DNA from: Zygnema cylindricum
Lineage: Eukaryota; Streptophyta; Zygnematophyceae; Zygnematales; Zygnemataceae
Direction of reading: 5' to 3'
NCBI GenBank assembly: GCA_037447655.1
Contig: JBBHKE010001710.1
Coordinates: forward strand, 304,758-368,757
DNA length: 64,000 bases
Shown: piece by piece, positions 25,691 through 35,603 of the stretch
Layout of the letters: each line of letters begins with the position of its first letter
Position numbering within the stretch: the stretch's first letter is position 1
The notes under the pieces: model-generated
What the model saw: only the letters and a program-made list of their open reading frames with translations
Told to the model about the DNA's origin: nothing
Database searches by the model: none
Program-made: the position numbers and the translations under genes

Positions 25691-25940
25691 TTGCGTCTGT
25701 GTACGCATATGGAGGATGCATTTCATATGATTGTTCGTCGACCTATTTTTGCTTAGCTTTTTGCATGATAGTTTGGGTCGCTTCTGCGGTCTATTTTAGA
25801 CCAAAGAACAACATATATTTGGGCTTATTATGTCTTTTACAACATGTTATTTGTTGGAGGGAGAGGGTGGCAACTAATTAACAACCAATTGGTATAATGT
25901 CTATATGATCAAAACAAATGACCAAGTGTAAAAATATCTC

Positions 25941-25948
25941 TATAAAAG
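25941..25948 (+). promoter_or_regulatory. Putative TATA box of the CBM49 gene
   Basis: TATAAAAG about 111 bases upstream of the ATG at 26059, on the same strand as the CBM49 frame and with no other gene between. Spacing suits a short 5' leader. This is inference from sequence alone. Confidence 0.45.
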
Positions 25949-26058
25949 ATGTCAATTTAAAGCATTTATCTCGATTTGTGAAATACTTGTCAATGGAAAA
26001 AATATATTTCAATAATAAAAATTAAATAGAACAACTTTCCTCACATTTTTCCGATTTT

Positions 26059-26439
26059 ATGTTTCTAATTTTCGCTCGTCTTTCCTATTTTACTTTTCTA
26101 ATTTCCGGGCTACTTTTGCTGATTTTGGTTGGGAAAACAGGTAAAAAAGTGGCTATTTTTCAAACTTTAATCGGATCTTATCCTTCCGATAACGGGAAAT
26201 TGGTAATATATCAGTATTCGGTCACTTTCAAAAACGTTGGAGATAAACCGGTTAATGCCCTAACTTTTGTCGCGAAAAACTTTAATCCAGTCGCTAATTA
26301 TAATGTTGTTTCTTTGGGTGGAAATAAATATACTCTCCCAAATTATGCCTTCCCATTGGCCGTTAGATCCTCTTTTACCCAATTTGGTTACCATAACCTC
26401 GGAGGACCTGCAAAATTCACTATTGTAAAAATATCTTAA
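26059..26439 (+). CDS. Small secreted CBM49-domain protein
   Basis: A 126-residue frame from ATG to TAA. Residues 1-25 are hydrophobic (FLISGLLLLILVG) and look like a signal peptide or signal anchor. The rest matches the CBM49 cellulose-binding pattern known from the C-terminus of plant GH9 class C endoglucanases and from free proteins of amoebae. Visible matches are Q-x(12)-NGKLVIYQYSVTFKNVG, a spaced NALTF strand, GGNKYTLPNYAFPLA (the conserved Y-x-P-x-W/Y position) and SSFTQFGYHN. No catalytic domain is present, so it would bind rather than cut wall polysaccharide. An alternative is the last exon of a larger gene, but the signal-like start and the TATA box favour a complete small gene. The family call rests on pattern memory and needs a profile search. 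Confidence 0.72.
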   Translation: MFLIFARLSYFTFLISGLLLLILVGKTGKKVAIFQTLIGSYPSDNGKLVIYQYSVTFKNVGDKPVNALTFVAKNFNPVANYNVVSLGGNKYTLPNYAFPLAVRSSFTQFGYHNLGGPAKFTIVKIS

Positions 26440-27434
26440 AAGGGTCTTTTAGGGTTTTTGATGTTGTATCAACAACGATTGTTGTATCAGAAAGTGTATT
26501 CTTGGTCGATATTTCAAAAATAGTACGGGTTTTTAGTACAAATAATCTAAATTAGTGTGGGCTCGTTACTTTTGGATTTTAATCGACATTGATATTCACT
26601 TCGTCGAGGAATTCTATTTGCTCGGATCGGAGCGAAAAATATGATGCGACGTGACAAACGATGTTTACGGTTGTACTATAAATTGGAGGGAAATCGAGAG
26701 TTTGGGGAATTTGGGGAACTTGGAACACTATTTAGAGTGGATATAGAAATAGAGAGCTGGAAAGTTAGAAGAGTTAGAAAATGAAAGTTGTCGACGGGGT
26801 TAGGAATTGAGAATTGGGAATTTGGAAATTGAAAATACAGAAATATTAAAATTAAGGATTGGGGAGTCGTTTTATAATTTGTATTCGTAGTTTTTACTTT
26901 TGTACTCTTAAAATGTACTTTAGGTTGTCGTAAATTATCCAAGAATGTAAGAAGAGAGCGAGGAAAAGTGAGCATGAAAAGGTACTTTTTTAGTACTTTT
27001 TTAGCATGTACTTTTTTAGTGAAAACAAAAAATGTTGTAGAATCATGAGACAGAGTAGAGTTTTTAACTATTTATGTCCTTGGTTTTTCAGAGAAAATCG
27101 ATTTTCTTGTAATACCCTTTCCAATTCCAGAAGGATAGGCAGTGTATAGTACTTTTCAAACAATTCTAGGGGAAACTTGAGAAAACAAAGACCACTTTGT
27201 ATTTTCAGGATCATAATGTATTTTTAAAAAAGAGAAACTTTTTTTTTTAGTATGAAAGTGACACTTTGCAATTGTTTGCGAAACTTTTTATATTTTTGAT
27301 GTTTATTTTTTTTTTTTGTTTTTGGCTTATGTACTGATGTACAGTGCTTTGTGTTTGTTCTATTGTTTGTGATGAACTGCCAGTAATTTTTTTCCTGCCC
27401 GCAATTTTTTTTTCTTGCCCGCAGTCACGTCCAG
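26440..27434. other. Intergenic, AT-rich
   Basis: No gene is supported. It contains a G/A-rich stretch (26690-26870) with repeated GGGGAATTTGG-like and GAATTGAGAATTGG-like text, and short repeats of TACTTTTTTAG near 26980-27020. The minus-strand open frame here is low-complexity N/F/P/S. Confidence 0.6.
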
Positions 27435-27484
27435 TACACCGTCAATCGCTATTAGAGTAAAGGAATAAACAGCGTAAAAAAAAG

Positions 27485-29167
27485 GGGAATTGATCATGGC
27501 AGTGACTGTTTTGGTTGCGCACAGTCACTTACGTCATTTTGTCAAAAAATGTACTTTTAAAGTATACATCGGTACAAATAAAGTACAGTTGAGTCAAAAT
27601 TTGACGATCAATCGGTTGGACAGCTTTGACTCTCAAAAATTGTTTCAACCGCTTAAACTTTTGCCGCGCTTGCGAACGTCGACCGTCATAATAAGATTAG
27701 CAATTCACACGGCCGGCGAACGTCTACGGTAACAAAACTGCGGCAACCACATGTAAATAAAAGTGTTGCAGACAGTCACTTTTTGTCGTTACGTGAGCTC
27801 CACGGTGAAAGCATTTTGGATATGAACTTAGCCGCAAAATTGAAATTTAGTCGTCTAAGCGTTACATTGAACTTAGACGCAAATTGAAACGAAACCTCAA
27901 ACCTCTTTAAACTGAAGTACTGTATTGTAAGTCTTGTACGGAAATACCAAAACACACGAAACGAAATAAACTTTGTACACTATAATAAAACGAACCAGCG
28001 TCAAAATATCAATTGAAATTAAATGAAAAAAATGCGCGTCGTCACGCGCGAGGAAATCGAGCCACACTATCTACGAATCAACATTCTTACATTAACAGCG
28101 AAATTTTGTTTCGTGCGTTTTGGTATTTCCGTACATGACTTACAGTACAGTACACCGCGAATCGTAATTACAGTAATGAAAAAATTAGAGTACAAACACT
28201 AAAAAAAAAAATAGAGTAATTAACGCTAATTTATGTGATAGAGCTGTTTCAACTATGAAGTTTACTCTGCAGTAGTGCAAACGTCATAGTGACGATAAAC
28301 TGTACGTTTTGCCAAATTCTGTACGAATACCTTATTTACAGCAGAGGATATTAGCGTGCCAAATTAGAGTACTTAAATAAATTAGAGTAAACTTCATAGT
28401 TGAAACAGCTCTATCACATAAATTAGCGTTAATTACTCTATTTTTTTTTTTAGTGTTTGTACTCTAATTTTTTCATTACTGTAATTACGATTCGCGGTGT
28501 ACTGTACTGTAAGTCATGTACGGAAATACCAAAACGCACGAAACAAAATTTCGCTGTTAATGTAAGAATGTTGATTCGTAGATAGTGTGGCTCGATTTCC
28601 TCGCGCGTGACGACGCGCATTTTTTTCATTTAATTTCAATTGATATTTTGACGCTGGTTCGTTTTATTATAGTGTACAAAGTTTATTTCGTTTCGTGTGT
28701 TTTGGTATTTCCGTACAAGACTTACAATACAGTACTTCAGTTTAAAGAGGTTTGAGGTTTCGTTTCAATTTGCGTCTAAGTTCAATGTAACGCTTAGACG
28801 ACTAAATTTCAATTTTGCGGCTAAGTTCATATCCAACGTGCTCTCACCGTGGAGCTCAAGTAACGACAAAAAGTGACTGTCTGCAACACTTTTATTTACA
28901 TGTGGTTGCCGCAATTTTGTCACCGTAAACGTCCGCCGGCCGTGTGAATTGCTAATTTTATTATGACGGTCGACGTTCACAAGCGCGGTAAAAGTTTAAG
29001 CGGTTGAAACAATTTTTGAGAGTCAAAGCTGTCCAACCGATTGATCGTCAAATTTTGACTCAACTGTACTTTATTTGTACCGATGTATACTTCAAAAGTA
29101 CATTTTTTGACAAAATGACGTAAGTGACTGTGCGCAACCAAAACAGTCACTGCCATGATCAATTCCC
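27485..29167. mobile_element. Foldback element, 668-bp palindromic arms
   Basis: Second member of the 13211-14274 family. The left arm is 27485-28152 and the right arm 28500-29167, both 668 bases, and they are inverted copies over their full length with few differences. Outer flanks are A-runs on both sides, compatible with an A-rich 8-bp target duplication. A family A MITE lies between the arms. Confidence 0.88.
28153..28499. mobile_element. Family A MITE at the palindrome centre
   Basis: A 347-bp element with ends CACCGCGAATCGTAATTACAG and its complement, flanked by TA. The first ~118 bases are an inverted copy of the last ~118. The right two thirds match the right half of the 23868-24368 element, so it looks like a foldback derivative of that type. 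The host sequence reads ...TTACAGTACAG-TA-CTGTACTGTAA..., so the TA target was the dyad centre. Confidence 0.88.
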
Positions 29168-30575
29168 AAAAAAAAATAGTGTAATTAACACTAATGGGGG
29201 ATATTTTTTTTTTTAAATATATATACTAATTAATCCCTAACTGTATTTTGGGTTGTCTTGAATAATAAATACCCGCCCTTTCGATGTCTACAATAATATG
29301 TGTACCCGTACAAAATCTGACAATTCGTACGCCGTCGCCTTGTTCACACGGTCGACGGATAAACATATGAGAACGTGAATTTTGTCGACGAGTTTGCTTC
29401 TCTTTCTTCCAGTGCACATTCACATGTGTGCGCAATAATGCTAAGTGTATTTCTATGCTTTTGTAATTCAAAAAGTAACATTTCATACGGAGATACCCTG
29501 TCCGTACGCCACACTATTTCCATCACAGTGTACTTCCACTATTAACGCTAATTGAAAAAAAAACCTAAGAGCGTTGTTCCATAACTTTTAAAATATAACT
29601 CCAAATAGCGTGATTCTTTTGCGGGCGTCTACCAAATTTAGTACTCTATAATCATAACACCTAAATACCCCTTTATAAACAAGTTCGATCCGCTATTGCT
29701 GTTACACACGTAATATATGAATTCGATTCTGGTAATCTGCAAAAAATCTCTGACAAAAAATTGTGACCACATATTTGTACTAGCGAAGGTAAAAAGTGAC
29801 TCGTACAACGTATTGAATGAAATTTGTACGGGCGGACGAAACTTAAGATTTGTTAGAGCGTACGAATATGTCAGAATGGTTAGTGGATGGCAACAGAAGC
29901 GTGAAACAATATCCTCCGTCAAAGATTTTCTTGCGGCTTTCGGTGGCCTCGCATCCTCCCTGGCGGAAGGCACGTGTCATATGCGACGTGTACCCACTGG
30001 TCGCGCGGTCGCCGTGGATATTTGTTCACTTTTCCACGAGGCACGATGCTATACGTTCAGGCGCTTAGAATTGACCTACTCCGGGTCACTTGTTGCGAAC
30101 TGAAAGTGTCAGACAATGGCGTATCTGATTATGCATCCGACGGTCCACGTTTACGCCCATAAACGTGGAGAATCAAATCCCTCATTCTGTAGGCTTATTT
30201 TTCTGACATTTTATTTTTTTTGGTACGGCGCTGTACGAAAACGTACGGATTTCAGCAAACAACGACATTTTTCCCCTAATGGAACCTTACCCCAATTAGA
30301 ATAATGGAAAAAATAAAATTGTGGATTGTGTTTCAGGTTTTTTTTTTTTTTTTAAGTGCACCGAATTGGCTTAATATACTCTAATAGCGATTGACGGTGT
30401 ACTGTAGCGGTCAGTATTATTTTTTGCCTTTTGTGAACTTTGCCTCCAACGGGTATTTGACTCTTCGGTCATCGCAACCTCTTTTAACTCCCTTTACGGT
30501 AAGATCTTACCGTATGATCTGTTGGCACCGTACAAAAAAGCCGAGTTTTCCTACGAAGCGAGTAACGGATTAATA

Positions 30576-31480
30576 GGGTGTGCCCATGTAACCGAAACTC
30601 TGAAATGTTACTTTGGATTTTAGCGCAAATTTTACAGTGTATTTTTCAAAGTGTTCCTATGTCAATCGTTATTTGTTACTTCAATATGTGACAGTTGTAG
30701 ACGTCTACAAAATGTGCGACAAGGTAAGAAACTAAATGTAGACGACTACGAAACTTCCTAAAATTGGTGGCGTCTACAAAAACGGCGACGGTTGTTTTTG
30801 TCACATTGTAGATGTTTAGGGTTTTGTGACATAGCGAAGTCATGCTACCTTGTAACGTCATCAGTACGTATATTTTACGCCATGGCTTCCCCGTTTCTTT
30901 TTCTTATATTTTATCATTCGATATGCCATCAAACTCAGACAAAAAATATTCAGAAAAAAGAAAAAAAATATCTTTCATTTGATATTATTATTGTTGCGCG
31001 GTCGAGTGAGAAAGAGGGAGAGAGACGAGGACAACGTAAACTTTTGCAAAGGACCCGTGAATGAAAGTGAAGGTCCGAGACCCCAACGAATTTCTTTCCG
31101 TACATGCTTGTCATTTTCGTACGTACATGCGCGTGATGAGCAGTGAAAAATATAGCGTGTATTCTCTCTCGTTCAAAACTTTTCGAAGATGTTTCACACG
31201 TGCAATACCGTTTTGCTATTCGTCAATAGGGTATTATTTTAATTAAAATCAGGTCACGATTTGATTCTAGTATAAGTGCGAAGATGAGTTGGCGTGACGT
31301 GGAAGTGGGTCGCGATAATAATAACGCCAAATTGACGTACCATCCAAGTTTCAAGATGACGCTAAATGTATTTTGGTTCTTGCCCATTTTTCGTACGACG
31401 TAAGATATTCTCGTTGCAAGTCCCATTTTCTGTGAAAACAACGGGAAAAAACCCTTACTAAAACACACGGGCACACACCC
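30576..31480. mobile_element. PIF/Harbinger-like element 1
   Basis: Ends GGGTGTGCCCATGTAACC (left) and ACACGGGCACACACCC (right), about 905 bp. The interior carries GTAGACGTCTAC-type palindromes and a run of ACAGTGTATTTTTCAAAGTG-like text shared with elements 2 and 3. The right flank is TAA, shared with the left flank of element 2; the left flank is TAATA. It is non-coding. TAA duplications in its relatives suggest the Tourist/PIF-Harbinger group (inference). Confidence 0.72.
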
Positions 31481-31483
31481 TAA

Positions 31484-32441
31484 GGGGTGTCCCTATGTAA
31501 TCGATACCTTGATGAAGTATTTTGGATTTTAGTGAAGATTCTCCGTACTACTTTTCATAGCGTTCTAATGAGCGAAAATGAAATCGTAACTTTAAAAGGT
31601 GAAGGTTGTAGACGTATGTACAACTTGTGATGGTTGAAGTCAACTACGAAACTTCATTACGACATTGTAGACGTCTAGATTTTGTGACATTGTAGATGTC
31701 TAGGGTTTTGTGACATTGTAGATGTCTAGGGTTTTGTGACATTATAGATGTCTAGGGTTTTGTGACATTGTGGCGTCATGCTCACTTATGACAGCATCGG
31801 CGTCACTAATTCCAAAACCTCTTTCCGATTTCGTTTTTCCATCTTTTCTCACTCGACCTACCATCAAACCACGCCCAAAGGTAGTCAAAAAGTTTCTTGT
31901 TTAAAGCTCTTTCATTTCATACAAGTATCGTCGTATTTCGTTCCACGAAGTGTGAGATAATAGAGGGAGTCTGAGAAGGAGAGGGAGAGGCGACGACGGC
32001 GTAAACTTCCACAAAGGACCCACGAATGAAAGGAGGTCCGAGACCTTGCAAAAAAAATTTATGTACATGCGCGTGGCGGCCAAGGAAAAAAATAGTTAGT
32101 ACTCTCCCTCCTAGTAAAACTTTCTCACTCGTGTGGCGCGTGCGTGGAACGTTCTTCATTTGTTTTTTGGGTGGTACTTTAACTAAAATCACCTCGTGAG
32201 GTGATTTTCAATAAAGTTTTTTTACGAGCTGGATTCACGTGCCCAGGGGTCGAAAAGGGGAAAACGACAAAATGTGTTCACTTGACGACAAACGTGGAGT
32301 ACATTCAAATTATCGAATTGAGGTTCATTATACTGTGGTAAAAGTGATTTTTTCGTACGGCTAAAGTTTTTCTCGTTGGGGACTGAATTTTGGGGGAAAA
32401 AGCAGGAAAAACTCGATACTTTAATACATGGGGACACCCCC
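31484..32441. mobile_element. PIF/Harbinger-like element 2
   Basis: Ends GGGGTGTCCCTATGTAA and TACATGGGGACACCCCC, flanked by TAA at 31481-31483 and 32442-32444. It is 958 bp, in the same orientation as element 1 and directly abutting it. Inside are a 26-bp tandem repeat (31661-31775) and a perfect 24-base palindrome near 32186 built on AATCACCTCG. Confidence 0.8.
31661..31775. repeat. 26-bp tandem repeat inside element 2
   Basis: About four copies of a 26-base unit beginning TGACATTGTAGATGTCTAGG. The TAGATGTCTA core is a degraded form of the GTAGACGTCTAC palindrome seen elsewhere in the family. Confidence 0.88.
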
Positions 32442-32700
32442 TAAGACATTCTCGCTGTAGGCGGACCGTGAACTACAAGAGTCCGTACTTTTCAAAAGTA
32501 CGATCCTCAAATATTATATTTTTTGTACAAATGTTTCTTAATAAATTATTATTCACACGCTTCAATCGAACGGTTTAAAACTTAAGAGGGCTTTGTGGAT
32601 GGTCAAAAAAAAGACGGTCATTGAAATCCCTATTGAAGCCTATCACTAAATTGGCATCTATATATTTTTTTGTCCTAAAGGCCAAGTTGTAAGTCAAGTA

Positions 32701-33202
32701 CACCGTGAGTCGCTATTAGCATTAATAAGGCTAATTCGACGTCCCCAAATTTTGACCGAACCTAATATAGAATTAACAGCTAATATTTTCTTGCGTTAAC
32801 ATAGGTACTTTTTAATTATCGTTAATAATTCTAATTTAGAGAGTTTTTAAATAGTGTAGTGTACGAAATGTGTCAATCCGTACTAATCCTGCTCGTTATT
32901 GCGTACATTCGTGCAAAAAGAGTGTCAGAAAAAGGCGTCAACACGAAAAAGCGCACTCGGATATGATTCCTACTGATAAAGACAAGGGAAAATCAAGCGA
33001 ACCTGTTCTCACATATTCAACCGTCGACTATGTGAACACAGGCTATACCGGCTACATTATGGGAAAAATGTACCCAAATTAACGTTGTGTATAATTTTTA
33101 TTTTTTTTGTTTTGGCGGAAGACCTCGAACCTAATTAGGGTTAATAACACTAATTGTTTTTGTACACTAATTATTTCTTAACGCTTATAGCGATTCACAG
33201 TG
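32701..33202. mobile_element. Family A MITE with internal module
   Basis: Ends CACCGTGAGTCGCTATTAGC and TATAGCGATTCACAGTG; left flank TA, right flank TG, so the duplication is imperfect. The interior has the AAATAGTGTAGTGTACG motif and a GTTCTCACATATTCAACCG block that also occurs in the 29.3-kb copy. Confidence 0.8.
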
Positions 33203-33643
33203 TGCTATTGTTTATGTTTTTTTCGATTGCTCGATGTTTTGTGATTATTTTATGCTATAAAGTATTCTCTTATTCTCTTAAACTATTTTTCTTTCTTTCT
33301 ATATTAAAAAACTATTTTGTCTCAAGTGTAAACATCAATCTTGATAAAAACAAAAACTGTACGTCAAACATTCCCCTTTTGGTTCCTCGTTTGTCTATTC
33401 TGTTTGTCTACTTCCTTCCTTTGGAATCATCTCTATTTTTGGTTCTTCCCTACTCTTTTTTATTTTTTTATTCCCTTGTATCGGCCTTTGGTGGCGTCTC
33501 CTTTCATAGGTAAAAAGAAATTGAAATTGCCTTTTTTTCTTTTTCTTTTTGAAAGACATTTAATTGCTAATGTTCAAAAACTTATCTATGCATTTTTCTT
33601 TTAAAGTTTGCTATTTTTCTTAACACCTTAAATACAAGACTAA

Positions 33644-34614
33644 GGGTACTTTCGCATGTGCTGAAGTTAGAGTTATTTTTTGTCGTTTTCCTCCATAACT
33701 TAGAAAAAAATGAGAAAATCCGCAGCCGTACCAAAAAATTGAAATTACCACCGTACAAGTTGCATTACCTTGAAACTTTACATGTACTGCTGTCGTCTAG
33801 CGCATTTCGACCCACTTTTGCGTCCTTTCGTCTAGCGCATTTCGACCCACTTTTGCGTCCTTCCAGCTCAGGTTCAAACTTTACATAAAATCACCTCACG
33901 AGGTGATTTTAAAAAAAAATCCATGAGGTGAGCGAATACGCAGATGTTGTCGCACGTGTCGCAAGTTTTTTACAATTTTTGTGGGCGGAGTACCAAAAAA
34001 AAAACCCACTGCACGTTTCCAGCGTGTGCGTACTGTTTTCCTTGCGCTGATTTCCATACTGGGGCCGTGGAGGGGTCTCAACAAAAGGACGCCATTTTGC
34101 AAAAGCGAAGCCCGTGAAAACGCCTCTCTCTCTCTCCCTCTCTCACTACCGCATCTATCTCACAATTCTTGCAATGAAAAACGTCAATAATGGTATCAAA
34201 TGAAAGATCTCTAAAAACGGCTTCTTTTGACTATCTTTGGGCGTATTTTGATTGCAAGTAGAGTGAGAAAAGATTAAAAAATAAAATCAGGAAACCATGT
34301 CGGAAAGTTTTAGAATTTGTGACGTCGACGCTGTCATAATTTGAGTGTAACTTTAAAATGTCACAAACCCTAAACATCTACAATGTCACAAGTAGCTAGA
34401 CGTCTACAACCGTCGCTATTTCGTAAACGTCATCAATTGTCATGAGTTTTGTAGTCGTCTACAACCGTCACAAATTACACCCACGTCTACATCTGTCACA
34501 ATCTAAAGTAACGATTTCATTTATTTACATACGAATGCTCTGAAAGTAGTACGGAGAATCTTTGCTAAAAACAAAGTTGCAAAACTAAAGTTTCGGTTAC
34601 ATGCGAAAGTACCC
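33644..34614. mobile_element. PIF/Harbinger-like element 3 (inverted)
   Basis: A perfect inverted terminal repeat, GGGTACTTTCGCATGT / ACATGCGAAAGTACCC, flanked by TAA on both sides (33641-33643 and 34615-34617). It is 971 bp and inverted relative to elements 1 and 2. The right part contains the same AGTACGGAGAATCTT and GTAGACG blocks in reverse. A palindrome like that of element 2 lies at about 33888-33911. A TTTCGTCTAGCGCATTTCGACCC-like unit is tandemly repeated near 33800-33860. Confidence 0.85.
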
Positions 34615-35603
34615 TAATAGTGCAACTAAAATATTTTGGAACCTAATGTCGCAAAAAAAAAAAAAAAAAAAAACGGAAATCAGAGTGTATAGAATGTAAG
34701 ATAATTAAAAAAAAAAAATGACTCCACATCCTCTCTCTCACTAAATTTAAACCTAGAATTTGAATACCACCAAAATTCACCACTATATCTAAACTTTCCC
34801 CAAGGATACAATCTCAATAACCTCAATATTCAAAATATTCTCAATATTGGAAGACAATTTTTTTTTTAAATGTCTCCAAATTTTCACAATGTCTCTCAAT
34901 TTCAAAATTTTGATGTCAATTTTATCAAATGTTCTTTTGGTATTTAAAACGAGACATTTTTCATCAATTTTACAAATGTCTCTCAATTTTGCAACTTTCA
35001 TGTCAATTTCAATTTTTTCCGTATCTCTCAATTTCAAAAAAAAAAAAAAAAACAAACCATTTCATCTCTCCCAATTTTAACAAATTTCACAATTTCTCTC
35101 AATTTCAGAAAAAAAACAACAATTTCACAATTCTCGATTTCAAACAAAATCACAGTTTCACGATTTCTCTCAACTTAAAAGAAAATAACAGCTTCATATT
35201 CTATCAATTTCATTTCATTTCAATTTTTTTCACAAAGTCACAATGTCTCATTCGAGAGACATCAAAGCAAAGAAAAAATCACATAAGGACTACCCCTAGA
35301 AACCCTAAAATCCCTATTTTTTCGCCTTTTTCTTCCCATTTTTCTTTTCAATTTAAATTTCGACAAAAAAAATCAGAAAAAACTTTAACCACTACTCACG
35401 CTTTTACACCCCATTCCCTTTCTTCCCGTTTCAAGTTTTAGTTTTTAGTTTTCTGTTTTCTGTTTTCTGTTTTCTGTTCTCCGTTTCCCGTTTTCCATTT
35501 TTGGTTTTCTTTTAATTTTATTTTCACTTTCGGCACAAAAAATATCACAAAAAGAAAATGACCATTTTTACTTCCATTCTCACTTCTATTATAACTTCCG
35601 TTT
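34615..35603. repeat. A/T/C-rich low-complexity interval
   Basis: Homopolymer A runs (34654-34672, 34705-34718, 35036-35052), then a region of degenerate repeats around TCTCTCAATTT with very few G on the plus strand (34795-35250), and a short TTTTCTG tandem repeat (35440-35490). No gene is supported; the plus-strand frames are made of F, S, Q, N and K. It is probably 3' flank of the DUF4602 gene. Confidence 0.7.

Larger units (their letters stand above)
27437..30399. mobile_element. Large family A element (outer shell of a nest)
   Basis: Inverted ends CACCGTCAATCGCTATTAG (27437) and its complement ending at 30399, flanked by TA at 27435-27436 and 30400-30401. It is 2963 bp long, because a foldback element (27485-29167) has inserted near its left end. 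The remaining 1.2 kb on the right contains motifs of the family A interior, including the CACACTATTT block near 29510 and the module at 29226-29400. Open frames at 29717-30103 (+) and 29638-29973 (-) match nothing I know. Confidence 0.82.

Noticed and set aside
29717-30103. 128-residue frame in the large family A element as a transposase
   Set aside because: No DDE/D motif or similarity I can recognise, and the overlapping opposite-strand frame is equally open.
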